From NCBI GenBank assembly GCA_029204225.1, contig CM055096.1, positions 43,757,967-43,821,966 on the forward strand: a stretch of DNA of 64,000 bases. The letters run 5' to 3'. The notes below the pieces were generated by a model that worked only from the letters and a program-made list of their open reading frames with translations, made no database searches and was not told the DNA's origin. Position numbers and translations under genes: made by a program. Source of the DNA: Diphasiastrum complanatum. Taxonomy: Eukaryota > Streptophyta > Lycopodiopsida > Lycopodiales > Lycopodiaceae. Of the stretch, positions 41,277 to 51,169 are shown piece after piece (the stretch's first letter is position 1; every line of letters starts with the position of its first letter).

Positions 41277-44246
41277 CGTGCTGCAGCAGATTCTCCAGTG
41301 ACTACCTCTCCTCCAGCAGTTGTTCCTCAGGTGATCTCTGACTTATTACATCAGTATGCATTTGTCTTTTCAGAACCTACGACGCTACCACCATTACGTG
41401 ATGTGAACCACCATATTGATTTGCGTCCTGGTTCTGCTCCTCCCTCCCGGCCTCCTTACCGTATGTCTAAGTCTGAGCGTGATAAGGTTGAGCTTCAGAT
41501 TACTGCTTTACTAGATCAGGGCCTTATTGTTCCTAGTCACAGTCCTTTTGGTGCCCCTGTTCTCCTTGTCAGTAAGAAAGATGGTTCCAAACGCCTCTGC
41601 ATTGATTATCGTGCCCTCAATAAGTTGACCGTCCGTAACCAGTATCCTATTCCTCACATGGATGATCTCTTTGACCAGTTAGGCACCTCTCATCTTTTCT
41701 CTAAGATAGACTTACGTTCCGGCTATCACCAAATTAGGATGCATCCTTCGGACAAACACAAGACTGCGTTTCGTACCCATCTTGGTTTGTATGAGTTTCG
41801 TGTTCTTCCTTTTGGTGTTACTAATGGTCCACCTAAGTTCCAGAATGTGATGAATAACATCATGCGTCCTCTCCTTGGTCGTTCTGTTTTAGTTTATTTT
41901 GATAATATTCTTGTTTTTAGTAAGACTCTTGATGAGCATGTGTTACATCTTTCATCTGTTTTTCAATTGCTTGTTCATCACCAGTTGTTTGCTAAACTTT
42001 CTAAGTGTTCCTTTGCTGTTGTTGAGATTGAGTTTTTAGGATTTCTCATTTGTGATGGTCGTATTCGTTTGGACCCTCATAAGGTTCGGGCAATCGCTGA
42101 TTGGCCTGTTCCCACAGATGTCCACCATGTTCGTATGTTTCTTGGTCTCACTACTCACCTTCGTCGTCCTGTTCCTCACTTTGCCACTGTGGCTGCCCCT
42201 CTTCATGCCCTTTTGAAGAAGTCTAGTGCTTTTGTTTGGACTTCTGATTGTCAGTTCGCCTTTGACACTCTTCGTCGTGCTGTTGTGGAGGCCTCTGTCC
42301 TGTGTTTACCACAGTTTGATCAGAAATTTATTGTTGAGACCGATGCTAGTAATGTTGGTTTGGGTGCCTTGCTTCGTCAGTCTCAGTGTATTATTGCTTA
42401 TGAGTCGCGTCGTTTACTCTCTTATGAGCAACGTTATTCTGTCCATGAGAAAGAGCTTCATGCCATTATCTATGCTCTTAAGAAGTGGCGCCATTACCTG
42501 TACCGTGTTCCTTTTGATATCGTTACTGATCATCGGTCCTTACGTTATCTCTTCTCCCAGCGTGATCTTAGTGATCGTCAGTTTCGTTGGTTGCAGTTTT
42601 TACAATCTTTTGATTTTTCTATTTTGTATCGTCCTGGTCGTGCTAACACTGCTGCTGACGCATTGTCTAGACTTCTTGCTTTATTGAATACCCTTGTTGC
42701 CACGATCCCTTCCTGGTTTGATGATCTTCCATCTGCTTATCTTACATGTTCTGATTTTCGTGATGTTTATAGTTCTGCTCCACCTATGTCGTCTTCACCT
42801 CATCAGGCTTATTCCATTGTTGACCACCGTCTTTATCATTATGCTTCTCTTTGTATTCCTAGTTCTTTGGGTATCCGTTCTCAGTTGTTGTCGGATGCTC
42901 ATTCATCCCCAGTTGGAGGTCATTTTGGTTTTCAGAAGTCTTATGCTCGTCTTAAGGATCATTTCTATTGGCCATCCCTTAGGAAAGAGCTTGTTGTACT
43001 TATTCGTACATGTCCTTTCTGCTTACGTAATAAGTACTCCCGTGCTAAGTCCGCTGGTTTGCTTCAGAGTTGGCCTATTCCTCACCGCCAATGGACTGAT
43101 ATTTCTATGGACTTCATCATTGGCCTTCCCCGCACCCGTCGTGGTCACGATTCATGTATGGTGGTAGTTGACAGGTTCTCGAAACAGGCACATTTCATAC
43201 CCGTCCGCAGTACTATCACAGCAGAGCAGTGTGCACGCTTGTTCCTTTCAGAGATATTTCGCCTACATGGGTTTCCTCGTACTATCCTTTCTGATCGGGA
43301 TAGTAAGTTTACATCATTGTTCTGGACAGTGCTTATGCGTATATTGGATGTACAGCTTTTTATGGGGTCTGCTTATCATTCTACTTCTGATGGGCAGTCT
43401 GAGGTCCTTAACAGGATCCTTGAGGATTCTTTGCGCCATTTTGTTACTCCTTCAGGGAAGGATTGGGATCAGCACTTATGTTTGGCAGAGTATAGCTATA
43501 ACAGCTCTGTTAGTACTAGCACCGGCGTTGCACCATTTTTATTATCTCATGGTTATGCACCTCTTTTACCTGATATTCCTCTTCCTCCCGAGGATACACC
43601 TGTGACACTGTCTTCATTTCTATCAGGTGCTCGCGAGCTTATTCTCCAGGCCAGTTCCTATTTGCAGCAGGTCCAGCAACGTTATGAGGCTTCAGTTGAT
43701 CGTCATCGACGTCATGTTGAGTTTCATGTTGGTGATATGGTATATCTACGCCTACGGTTTGCACGTCATCATTTTATTCAGGGCCATGCTTCTACTGAGA
43801 AGCTTGCACCACGTTATTATGGGCCTTATTGTATATTGGAGGTTCTTAGTCCAGTTACATATCGTCTTCAGCTTCCTGCTTCCACACGTGCCTGTGATAT
43901 ATTCCATGTCAGTTTATTACGTGCTGCTATTGAGGATGATGCTCCTCGTGATGCTGAGTTTCCTACTGCACCGGATCTCTTTCCTTTATTACCTGCTGCT
44001 ATCCTTCAGGTGCGTTTGCATCATAGTCGACGCCGCCGGCAGATTCAGTTCCTAGTCCAGTGGGATGGTCGTCCTGTTGAGGAGGCCACATGGGAGCCTA
44101 TTGATGTCTTTTATCATACACCGTCACTTGCGGATCAGGCTCGTGCTCTTGCCGCACTTGTTGATTCCTCTACATCAGCTGTTGCTCCAGTTGTTACTAC
44201 ACCAGATGCTGTTCCAGTTGATCCTCCAGGGCTTGCTGTTACTTGA
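41277..44246 (+). CDS. Ty3-B pol: reverse transcriptase, RNase H, integrase, chromodomain
   Basis: In frame with gag after the TAG (first Met at 41,298, 982 codons). RT: LCIDYRALNKLTVRNQYPIP, KIDLRSGYHQIRM, then FGVTNGPPKFQ and VYFDNILVFS at 41,895-41,906 instead of YLDD. The second catalytic Asp is Asn, so RT is probably dead. RNase H: VETDASNVGLG, VHEKELHAI, IVTDHRSLRYL. Integrase: zinc residues in AHSSPVGGHFG and CPFCLRNK, core Asp, Asp, Glu in SMDFIIGLP, SDRDSKFT and SDGQSEVLNR. GPY/F-like YYGPYCILEVLSPVTY is followed by a C-terminal chromodomain FLVQWDGRPVEEATWEP. All other domains look complete. Confidence 0.93.
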   Translation, partial: RAAADSPVTTSPPAVVPQVISDLLHQYAFVFSEPTTLPPLRDVNHHIDLRPGSAPPSRPPYRMSKSERDKVELQITALLDQGLIVPSHSPFGAPVLLVSKKDGSKRLCIDYRALNKLTVRNQYPIPHMDDLFDQLGTSHLFSKIDLRSGYHQIRMHPSDKHKTAFRTHLGLYEFRVLPFGVTNGPPKFQNVMNNIMRPLLGRSVLVYFDNILVFSKTLDEHVLHLSSVFQLLVHHQLFAKLSKCSFAVVEIEFLGFLICDGRIRLDPHKVRAIADWPVPTDVHHVRMFLGLTTHLRRPVPHFATVAAPLHALLKKSSAFVWTSDCQFAFDTLRRAVVEASVLCLPQFDQKFIVETDASNVGLGALLRQSQCIIAYESRRLLSYEQRYSVHEKELHAIIYALKKWRHYLYRVPFDIVTDHRSLRYLFSQRDLSDRQFRWLQFLQSFDFSILYRPGRANTAADALSRLLALLNTLVATIPSWFDDLPSAYLTCSDFRDVYSSAPPMSSSPHQAYSIVDHRLYHYASLCIPSSLGIRSQLLSDAHSSPVGGHFGFQKSYARLKDHFYWPSLRKELVVLIRTCPFCLRNKYSRAKSAGLLQSWPIPHRQWTDISMDFIIGLPRTRRGHDSCMVVVDRFSKQAHFIPVRSTITAEQCARLFLSEIFRLHGFPRTILSDRDSKFTSLFWTVLMRILDVQLFMGSAYHSTSDGQSEVLNRILEDSLRHFVTPSGKDWDQHLCLAEYSYNSSVSTSTGVAPFLLSHGYAPLLPDIPLPPEDTPVTLSSFLSGARELILQASSYLQQVQQRYEASVDRHRRHVEFHVGDMVYLRLRFARHHFIQGHASTEKLAPRYYGPYCILEVLSPVTYRLQLPASTRACDIFHVSLLRAAIEDDAPRDAEFPTAPDLFPLLPAAILQVRLHHSRRRRQIQFLVQWDGRPVEEATWEPIDVFYHTPSLADQARALAALVDSSTSAVAPVVTTPDAVPVDPPGLAVT

Positions 44247-44295
44247 TCCAGTCCTTTATGGCAGTTGGGTCTTATTTTTGTGTCGGGGAGAGTTA

Positions 44296-44741
44296 TGGAC
44301 TCGGCTCATTACATTCGCCATGTCCATTTACATTTACTTTACTTTATGCATAAGCAAGCTTTGGGCCCTTTTTTATTCATTATTTGACATTTAGACTATA
44401 TGGTTGGCCTTGGGCCCTATTATTGACATTTAGACCATATTATTGGCCTTGGGCCCTATGATTCACTATATTGGTTATTTGGTCATGTTACTGAGAGTGG
44501 GGGCCTTCTTGGAGGGCGCACTATTTTCCCTCTCAGTTTGGCCCTAGCCACTGGAAGCTTCCTTTTAGGGCTTCCTCTTGGCTATAAGTAGGGATTCTGT
44601 GTCATTTGTTACTTGGCTTATGATATGATCTCCTTCTTTAGTCTCTTTAAGCTTTCTCTCTCCTGCTTTCTAGGGTTAAGTCTTGCTTATGTGATGCTTT
44701 CATAGACTAAATCTAGATCAGCCGTGGCTACGTTCATAACT
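44296..44741 (+). repeat. 3' LTR of Ty3-B
   Basis: It matches the 5' LTR apart from about four single-base differences, for example AAGCAAGC against AGGCAGGC. Confidence 0.9.
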
Positions 44742-45913
44742 CTTATGCAGCTGCAGTTGATCTCGAAATCCACCAAATGGACGTCCATACAGCTTTCCTG
44801 AACGGGACTATCAAAGAGGAGATCTACATGTCGCAACCATAGGGATACGAGCTCAGCAGTTCTAATCGAGAATGGTTTTATTCCAAACTCGGCAGACTCG
44901 AATGTCTACTTCGAATCTGTTTCGACTTCCTTCATAATCATCACTTTATTTGTAGATGATACGTGACTGTTAACAATCTGAATCTCTTGAAGGATACAAA
45001 ATGCACGCTAGCCAAGGAATACAAGATGACTGATATGGGTACAGCCCATTACTGTCTCGGAATTCAGAATCATTGAAATCGATCTAGCAGAAAAATTTGA
45101 ATCGGTCAACAACGATATCTCACTAACGTGTTGGACAAAAATGGAATGACCAACTGCAAATCGAGCTACTTTCCACTCGACCCCGGTCTGAAATTATCAA
45201 AGGAACAATGTCCTCAGATCGAGACAGAAAAGGAGGAAATGAAACAGGTTCCATTTCACTCCATTATCAACTCACTGATGTATGTAGTGCTCTGCACTCG
45301 ACCCGATCTTGCATACTCGATCAGCCCAGGCTCAATCCATTGGAAAGCACTCATGAAGGTCATGAAATATATCAAAGCAACAAAACATATGTGCATCTGT
45401 TAGGGAGGTAGCCAATCTGTCATATTCTTGAAGGTTATACAGATGTAGATTGGGCAGGAGATATCGACACCAGAAAATCAACTTCTAGATTTGTATTCTT
45501 AATCAATCAAGGACCAATCTCATGGAACAACCGAAAATAGACCTCAGTAGCATTATCATCAACTAAATCAAAATACATAGCTGCCACAAATGCTACCAAG
45601 GAGGCAATTTGGCTGAGAAATCTACTTGCAGATATCGACCTTGCTCAGCTACAGCCAACAACCGTATATTGTGATAATCAAAGCACAATCGCACTATCCC
45701 TAAATCCGAGATGTCACTCTCGAAGCAAACATATTGAAATCAGGTATCACTACCTCAGGGAAAAAGTGCAAAGAAAGGAAATATCATTAGTCTACTACAG
45801 GACAGATTATATGGCAACAGATTGCTTCACCAAAGCATTATCTAAGGATCATCACATCAGATTTTAACAACATTTTAAAACTGAAGATCCAAGTTCTTCA
45901 GGATACACATTAA
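44742..45913 (+). pseudogene. Copia-A reverse transcriptase (C-terminal part) and RNase H
   Basis: After Ty3-B the copia frame resumes: LEIHQMDVHTAFLNGTIKEE. A damaged active-site region follows (sequence corresponding to YVDD near 44,950 reads CR-stop), then YKMTDMGTAHYCLGIQ, CTRPDLAYSISPG and the RNase H/C-terminal block (STKSKYIAATNATKEAIWLR- and CDNQSTIALSLNPRCHSRSK-like sequence near 45,560-45,740). Several stops and frameshifts are present. Confidence 0.85.
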
Positions 45914-45941
45914 GGGGGGGGGGGGGGGGGGGGGGGGGGGA
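45914..45941 (+). repeat. Poly(G) run of about 27 bp at the Copia-A polypurine tract
   Basis: The tract AAGGGGG...GAG sits directly before TGTTGGA, the LTR start. It is the normal copia polypurine position, grossly expanded. Confidence 0.85.
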
Positions 45942-45942
45942 G

Positions 45943-46600
45943 TGTTGGATTTTAATGCTCAGGACTAAATCCACTCAGTAATGAGCATCCTGAAATCTGT
46001 CGAAGTCCAACTCCATCGACTTCGACTTCAACATCACACATCGACTTACTCGACACCCGACTCCATCGACTCACTGGACATTCGACACTCCATCAACAGT
46101 CGACACTCGACTTACTCGACTCCATCGACACTCGACTCACTCACTCCATCATCACTCGACACTCGACTCCATCGACTGACTCGACTCTCGACTTACCCGA
46201 CTACATCGACTATCAACTCCATCAGCTCTTGACTAATTCGACTCAAATTCAATACAGGGAAAAGTCGATCCATCTACTATCAGTCGATGTCCAACCCACG
46301 TCGTGATCGGAAGGACGACGTTGATAGTCCACCTACTTGTACATAAATTTACTATTTACAACGACGGCTATCTACTATAGGACGGCTCTAGTTAATTAAG
46401 TAGATTCAAACTTATACTTTCAAGTATTGATCACTGAACTGCAATAAACAAGTCAAGTGAATTTAGAATAAAGTCTACACCTTTAGCAGTCAGTGATCAT
46501 CTGGATAACCTGGTTCTTATTTGGATTTCAATTCGTTTCCTTCTAGTCTGATGGTATTCTCTCAAACAGAAGCAAAAATTCATTTTAGCAACGATCAAGC
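45943..46600 (+). repeat. 3' LTR of Copia-A (right end uncertain)
   Basis: It starts TGTTGGATTTTAATGCTC. From about 45,995 to 46,240 it contains an irregular minisatellite of TCGACTCCA/TCGACACTCGACT-like units. The end cannot be fixed because no 5' LTR is available for comparison. Confidence 0.65.
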
Positions 46601-46666
46601 GTCTGAAGCTCTGCATTTTTTCGGCTTACAGACCAACACGCTGCTTCACGCTCATGTACTCTATTT

Positions 46667-48335
46667 TTGATTAATCAAAGAGTGCAATTTTGTCCACACA
46701 ACTATTTTTCCAAAAAATTAGTCTTGCATGTAGGAGGGCGCACTAGTTCTAGAGTAGAACATGAATTTTGGCTTAGAAATTCAATAAGGGTCTTTACCCA
46801 AAGCAACTGTGGTAATCAGCTTCTTTGCTTTTTGCTTTATTCTTTTAATATTTTCCTTTATGCTTTTAGCTTTTGCTAAGGACTAGATATATAAGGAGGG
46901 CTGGCGCCCCACCTCCATTCATTCCATTGTAGAGAGCTATGCTCATTCTTCAATTAATGGACTTAATACAAAGATAGCCAAAGGGATACATAGTAGCGGG
47001 ACAGGAAGACAAGAATTGCAAGTTGGACAAGGCATTATACGGACTTAAGCAAGCACCCAGGGCATGGTACACAAGGATTGACACATACTTTGAGGAGCTT
47101 GGTTTTAAGAGGAGTAGTTCTGAGCCTACACTTTATGTTTTGATCAGGGATGGTCATATTGTTATTGAAGTGATGTATGTGGATGATCTTGTTATCACAG
47201 GTTTGGATCATGATTTGATTCAGAATATTAAGAAAGATCTCTAATCAGAGTTTGATATGAAAGATCTTGGCTCGCTACAATACTTTCTTGGGATTCAAAT
47301 ATGGAGAGTAGCACACGGACTGTTTATTTCTCAATCTAAGTATGCTCATGAACTTCTTAAAAAGTTCAATGTCATAGTGCAAGCCTATTTTTACACCATA
47401 TGATAGTGGATGTAAGCTTGCTAAAGCTGAGGATGATCAAGATGTAGATGGGAAGTTATATAAAAAGCTTGTTGGAAGCTTAATCTATCTAACTACTACG
47501 AGACCAGATATTGCATTATGGTTAGTCAGTTTATGGCTAAGCCTAAGCAGATTCACTGAAAAGCTGCTAAGCGAGTACTCATATATATCAAGGGTACTTT
47601 GAGGTTTGGCATTTTCTATGGAAGACAAGATGTTTTGCAATTGCAAGGATATGTGGATGCTAATTGGGTTGGAAATGCAGAAGATCGAAGATCTACTACA
47701 GGTTATGTCTTTGGTCTTGGTTCAGGTTCTATATCTTGGAGTTCAAAGAAGCAACATACTACTGCATTATCATCTACAAACGCAAAGTACCAAGCTACTA
47801 CGAGTGCATCAAGTGAAGCAATATGGTTACGAAGGATTCTACAAGATTTCCATATGGTACAAGTACACCTACAGTGTTTCAATGTGATAATGAAAGTTGT
47901 ATTAAACTGGCAAAGGATCCAGTTTTTCACAGCAGGACAAAGCACAGCGATATACAACACTTCATCAAAGGGCGTGCGTTAGAAATTAATGTTTATTTGC
48001 ACCCCTTATGTTGGTTTGGCCATGCCTATGAGCTATTTTAGGGGCCATTTCTATATTTAGTATATCAAAGTCAAAGTCCTAAAATCAAGTTAAATACTCC
48101 TGCATGTAGGAGGGCACACTAATTCTACAATACCACATGATTTTTCGCTTAGAAATTTAATAAGGGTCTTTACCCAAAATAGAGAGCAACTATAGTAATC
48201 AACTTTTGCTTTTTGCTTTTTGCTTTATGCTTTTAGCTTTTGTTAAGGACTAGAGAAACTATATAAGGAGGGCTGCGCCCCACCTCCATTCATTCCATTG
48301 TAGAGAGCTATGCTCACCTTCAATTAATCTAAATT
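46667..48335 (+). mobile_element. Copia-B: deleted Ty1/copia element between two similar LTR-like blocks
   Basis: The blocks 46,725-46,960 and 48,100-48,335 share GCATGTAGGAGGGC, AATAAGGGTCTTTACCCAAA, a TATATAAGGAGGGCTG promoter and CCATTCATTCCATTGTAGAG, and I read them as LTRs. Between them lies only the second half of pol (47,000-47,990). There is no primer-binding site, gag or integrase, so most of the interior is deleted. Confidence 0.7.
46995..47985 (+). pseudogene. Copia-B reverse transcriptase C-terminus and RNase H
   Basis: Motifs: LDKALYGLKQAPRAWYTRID-like start, VMYVDDLVITG (RT active site, both Asp present), FDMKDLGSLQYFLGIQIW, KLVGSLIYLTTTRPDI, then RNase H GYVDANWVGNAEDRRSTTGY, SSKKQHTTALSSTNAKYQA and SSEAIWLRRIL. 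The end reads DIQHFIKGRALEINV. Stops at about 47,242 and 47,401 and frameshifts after 47,880 break it. Confidence 0.85.
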
Positions 48336-48389
48336 CTCTTCAATCTCTTATGCTAATCTTAATTGGTGTATGTGAGTGCTAATAAGTTA

Positions 48390-49137
48390 GACCAAATGAG
48401 GAAACACGAGAACAGTTGTGGAAAACACAGATGGAGTTGCTTAACCAACAACACCAACAACAGATGGAGAAACCCACGAAAGAGTTTCAAAACGCTCTTA
48501 AGTCTATCTAGAGCTCGATGCTAGGTCAGTTACCTACTGGCCAAATCCACCATAGATGAGAGAACACATGGTGCCCTCATTGTCGAGGTGCACACACTGG
48601 CAATGAGTGCCCTTCATACCAACCGGTCCCAGATACTTCATTGATCAAATGTGACATCTGCAATTTTATGGGGCATACATCACTTTATTGCTATTATAAC
48701 CCGAGGAACCAGCCTCACAATCAGTCAGGGGGGCATTGTCAACCTCCTCGACAACCGTTTGTTTCACAGAACCAATTCACGCACTACCAACCACAAAACA
48801 ACCAAGTCCATATACAAGAGTTGCCCAGACAACCTAGACATGAACCTCAACCACAACTGGCACTCTTAGGACCACCTCTAACAGGACAACCTAATCTAGG
48901 AGCACAAAAACATAGACACCCTCGAGAATCTGCACAGACACATCTTGTTGAAAACTCTTATGATCACTCATATCATCAAGATACAACACTTCCATCACCT
49001 AGTCCTCACCAATATCAAACCAACAACTCATGCTCGTGCAAACGAGATGAGTATTCCACACCACCAGAAAATCCCCACTCCTATCTTCAATTTGAGCATC
49101 CAATTCCAACAAGGGGTGAAGCTTCAAGGTTTTAACA
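48390..49137 (+). pseudogene. Retrotransposon gag fragment with two zinc knuckles
   Basis: In one frame with two stops: TREQLWKTQMELLNQQHQQQ (Gln-rich coiled coil), then CPHCRGAHTGNEC and CDICNFMGHTSLYC, two adjacent CCHC-type knuckles, followed by a Gln/Pro/His-rich tail (NQPHNQSGGHCQPPRQP) to the stop at 49,135. It looks like a gag nucleocapsid. No protease follows, so I cannot assign it to a family. Confidence 0.55.
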
Positions 49138-49439
49138 CAATTAGAGTTATCTGTAGCCAACGTTATCACGCTCAGCAAGCTGAAGTTATTACTTCAAGCC
49201 ATAATACTCATTGTTGATATTTAATCAAAGTGCAATTTTTTTCTCACTACTGTATTGTTCATTTGCGCAATTCTGTATGAATCATTCTTCTTGAATATTT
49301 CTGCTGCTAACTGTTGTGTTTCCGTTCCTACACGCCTACGCTCAAAGCTTCGAGCTCCCACATTTTACGATAGACCCAAGCGGCGGCAAATCTCCACGCA
49401 TCAAGATACACGGCAGATCTCCACGCGTGAAAGGACAAA

Positions 49440-49740
49440 GGAGATCAAGTCATAGGCATGTAGCAAAAGATGTTCTAGATGTTGTTCATTTAGATATATG
49501 TGGTCCAATCATTGACAAGTTCAATGATTCTAACTTCTACATCTGGGAGCTAAAACTCCGGATGATGTTCAATATTATTCCACACTGGTTTCACCTTGTA
49601 GAATGCATAAGTAAATCATATGTAGGTCAGCAATGTTTGTCCTCACCTTGGAGGATTGTAGATCCTGTCACAGAGGGTAGTAGACCCGAGGACATAATCG
49701 AATTCCATCTGGGTTTGTTTCTGTGAGAACTCTGCTCAAC
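49440..49740 (+). pseudogene. Copia gag/integrase mosaic fragment
   Basis: KDVLDVVHLDICGPI (integrase-like) runs directly into DKFNDSNFYIWELKLRMMFN (copia gag N-terminus). Pieces normally far apart are thus fused. GTGGTATCTCAGCAGAG near 49,742 resembles a primer-binding region. Confidence 0.55.
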
Positions 49741-50085
49741 AGTGGTATCTCAGCAGAGTTTCTCAACAGCTTCAACATTTTTGAAAAAAAACAACATGCA
49801 TATAAGTTATTGTATTGACCTCACCCTTAACAATTATTTGTAATGTTATCTCCGCTTGGAGCTTAAAACACAATTTTTTTTATATTATAAATAAATTGTC
49901 AACATAATAATGATTTGACTAATTTTCCATATATTACGACAATAAAATCAAAACCATGATTTCTTATTGACTAATTGATCAAAACCATATTACTGACAAT
50001 AAATAAACAAGCAGTTACATTGATTAATTTGTATACCCATTCCCGTAATGCAAGTCATTCCTAGTTTGTAACACATTCTTATCAT

Positions 50086-50089
<4 letters not shown>
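49741..50089. other. AT-rich sequence without recognisable feature
   Basis: No ORF or repeat boundary seen; it borders the (TC)n tract into which LINE14 appears inserted. Confidence 0.45.

Positions 50090-50136
<47 letters not shown>
50090..50136 (+). repeat. (TC)n tract at the 5' end of LINE14
   Basis: About 47 bp, preceded by unique AT-rich sequence rather than a LINE tail. Confidence 0.95.
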
Positions 50137-50138
<2 letters not shown>

Positions 50139-50160
50139 CCTTGCCACGTCCCCTGCTGAG

Positions 50161-51109
50161 ATGGCAGCTGATGCAGACCTTGCTGCGGCTGTTGCCTGTG
50201 TGGCAGCCGTACCTGCTATACCTGCAGCTGCTGTACCGGATGTACCTGCAACTATACTCGCGGCTGAATCTGTGGCGGTAGTTCAATCTGCTCCTATGCT
50301 CCATGCCGGCTCTTTCTCTGAGCCCATCCTCCCCACACCGATCAGCGCTAACTCCTCACTCCTCAAGGCACCACTACCCACAGCAAACATCCCATATACG
50401 CCCTCTAAATCCACTAAACTTTTTTCCTCCTGGCAAATTGACCAAATCAAGGCAGATTTTCATATTTTGTGGCAAGAAATCTCACAGCTGAAAGGAACGG
50501 TTGCCTCTCTGCTCAACGACAACAATATGTTGCAGTCTAAAGTTGCATCACTCGAACAATCCATCGGAACCAAGCAAGCTGCAGTTTTGGAGTCCACCAC
50601 CAATATGCTAAGGGAGCTAGAAACCAAGATTGAGAAACAGCAAGAAGAGGCCCTCTCTTGGGGATCCGTTTTGAAAAAGGGCACCTATCGCGCCTATCTC
50701 CTCAGTTATCTCAGCCACCATATCGGAAGAGAAATCTTGATACCAAAAAGGCCACAACATTAGAGTTCGCGGGATTCCGGATACACAGGATGCCTTGGCT
50801 GCAGCCAAACGCTTTCTCGACACCACTCTCGAGCAAAGGACAGATGGACTAGATACCGCATGGAGGACCACTCGAGATGCAGCCACACTCATTATCCGTT
50901 TCACCTCTCTAGAGGGTCGTCGAGATGCTTTGCGATGCAGAGCTAAGCTACGTGGTACCAATATCTATATGGACGATGACCTTACATATATCCAGGTGGA
51001 GGAGAGGCGTAAGGCCTTTCAGGTAGCCCATGAGTCTGGCAGACGAGTCATTTACCGCGATGGACGAGTGCGCTTTCTTGATAGCGCTCCTAGTAGCTCC
51101 CAGTGCTAG
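50161..51109 (+). pseudogene. LINE14 ORF1, L1 ORF1p-like, one frameshift
   Basis: Start at 50,161 (MAADADLAAAVACV), Ala/Val-rich N-terminus, then the coiled coil (SSWQIDQIKADFHILWQEIS, QLKGTVASLLNDNNMLQSKV, LRELETKIEKQQEEALSWGS; about residues 75-165). The frame shifts near 50,690. The second half has NIRVRGIPDTQDALAAAKRF, LIIRFTS, RRDALRCRAKLRGT, DLTYIQVEERRKAF and GRRVIYRDGRVRF, ending SSSQC-stop at 51,109. The combined length of about 310 residues suits an L1 ORF1p. Role: LINE RNA binding and chaperone, by family analogy. Confidence 0.78.
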
Positions 51110-51115
51110 GTATTT

Positions 51116-51149
51116 GGGGTCCCCGGGTTCGGGAGTGCCCCGGGGCCCC
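51116..51149 (+). other. Inter-ORF GC-rich hairpin of LINE14
   Basis: GGGGTCCCCGGG / CCCCGGGGCCCC stem, 7 nt after the ORF1 stop codon and just before the ORF2 coding region. Confidence 0.72.
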
Positions 51150-51169
51150 ATCCACACCATCTCCGGATT

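Larger units (their letters stand above)
37354..44741 (+). mobile_element. Ty3-B: 7.4-kb Ty3/gypsy chromovirus with long ORFs and near-identical LTRs
   Basis: LTRs 37,354-37,799 and 44,296-44,741 (446 bp each) differ at about four positions by eye. The primer-binding site TGGTATCAGAGC starts at 37,800, and a purine-rich CGGGGAGAG precedes the 3' LTR. The leader (37,812-39,536) contains a threefold 361-bp tandem repeat. Gag-protease and RT-RNase H-integrase-chromodomain lie in one frame, separated by a single TAG. It is inserted in Copia-A. I found no clear target duplication: the flanks read CTTCAAT and CTTATGC. Confidence 0.92.
35290..46600 (+). mobile_element. Copia-A: Ty1/copia element, 5'-truncated, split by Ty3-B
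   Basis: The domain order gag, protease, integrase, reverse transcriptase, RNase H defines Ty1/copia. The left part is 35,290-37,353, the right part 44,742-45,942, followed by a 3' LTR. No 5' LTR is seen. Many stops and an integrase deletion show age. The split falls in the RT between SPVVKHTSI and LLSYAAAVDLEIHQMDVHTAFLNG. Confidence 0.88.

Noticed and set aside
40174-44394. Long Leu/Val-rich ORFs in other frames of Ty3-B
   Set aside because: Shadows of the real gag-pol frame; hydrophobic bias arises from T-rich codon positions.
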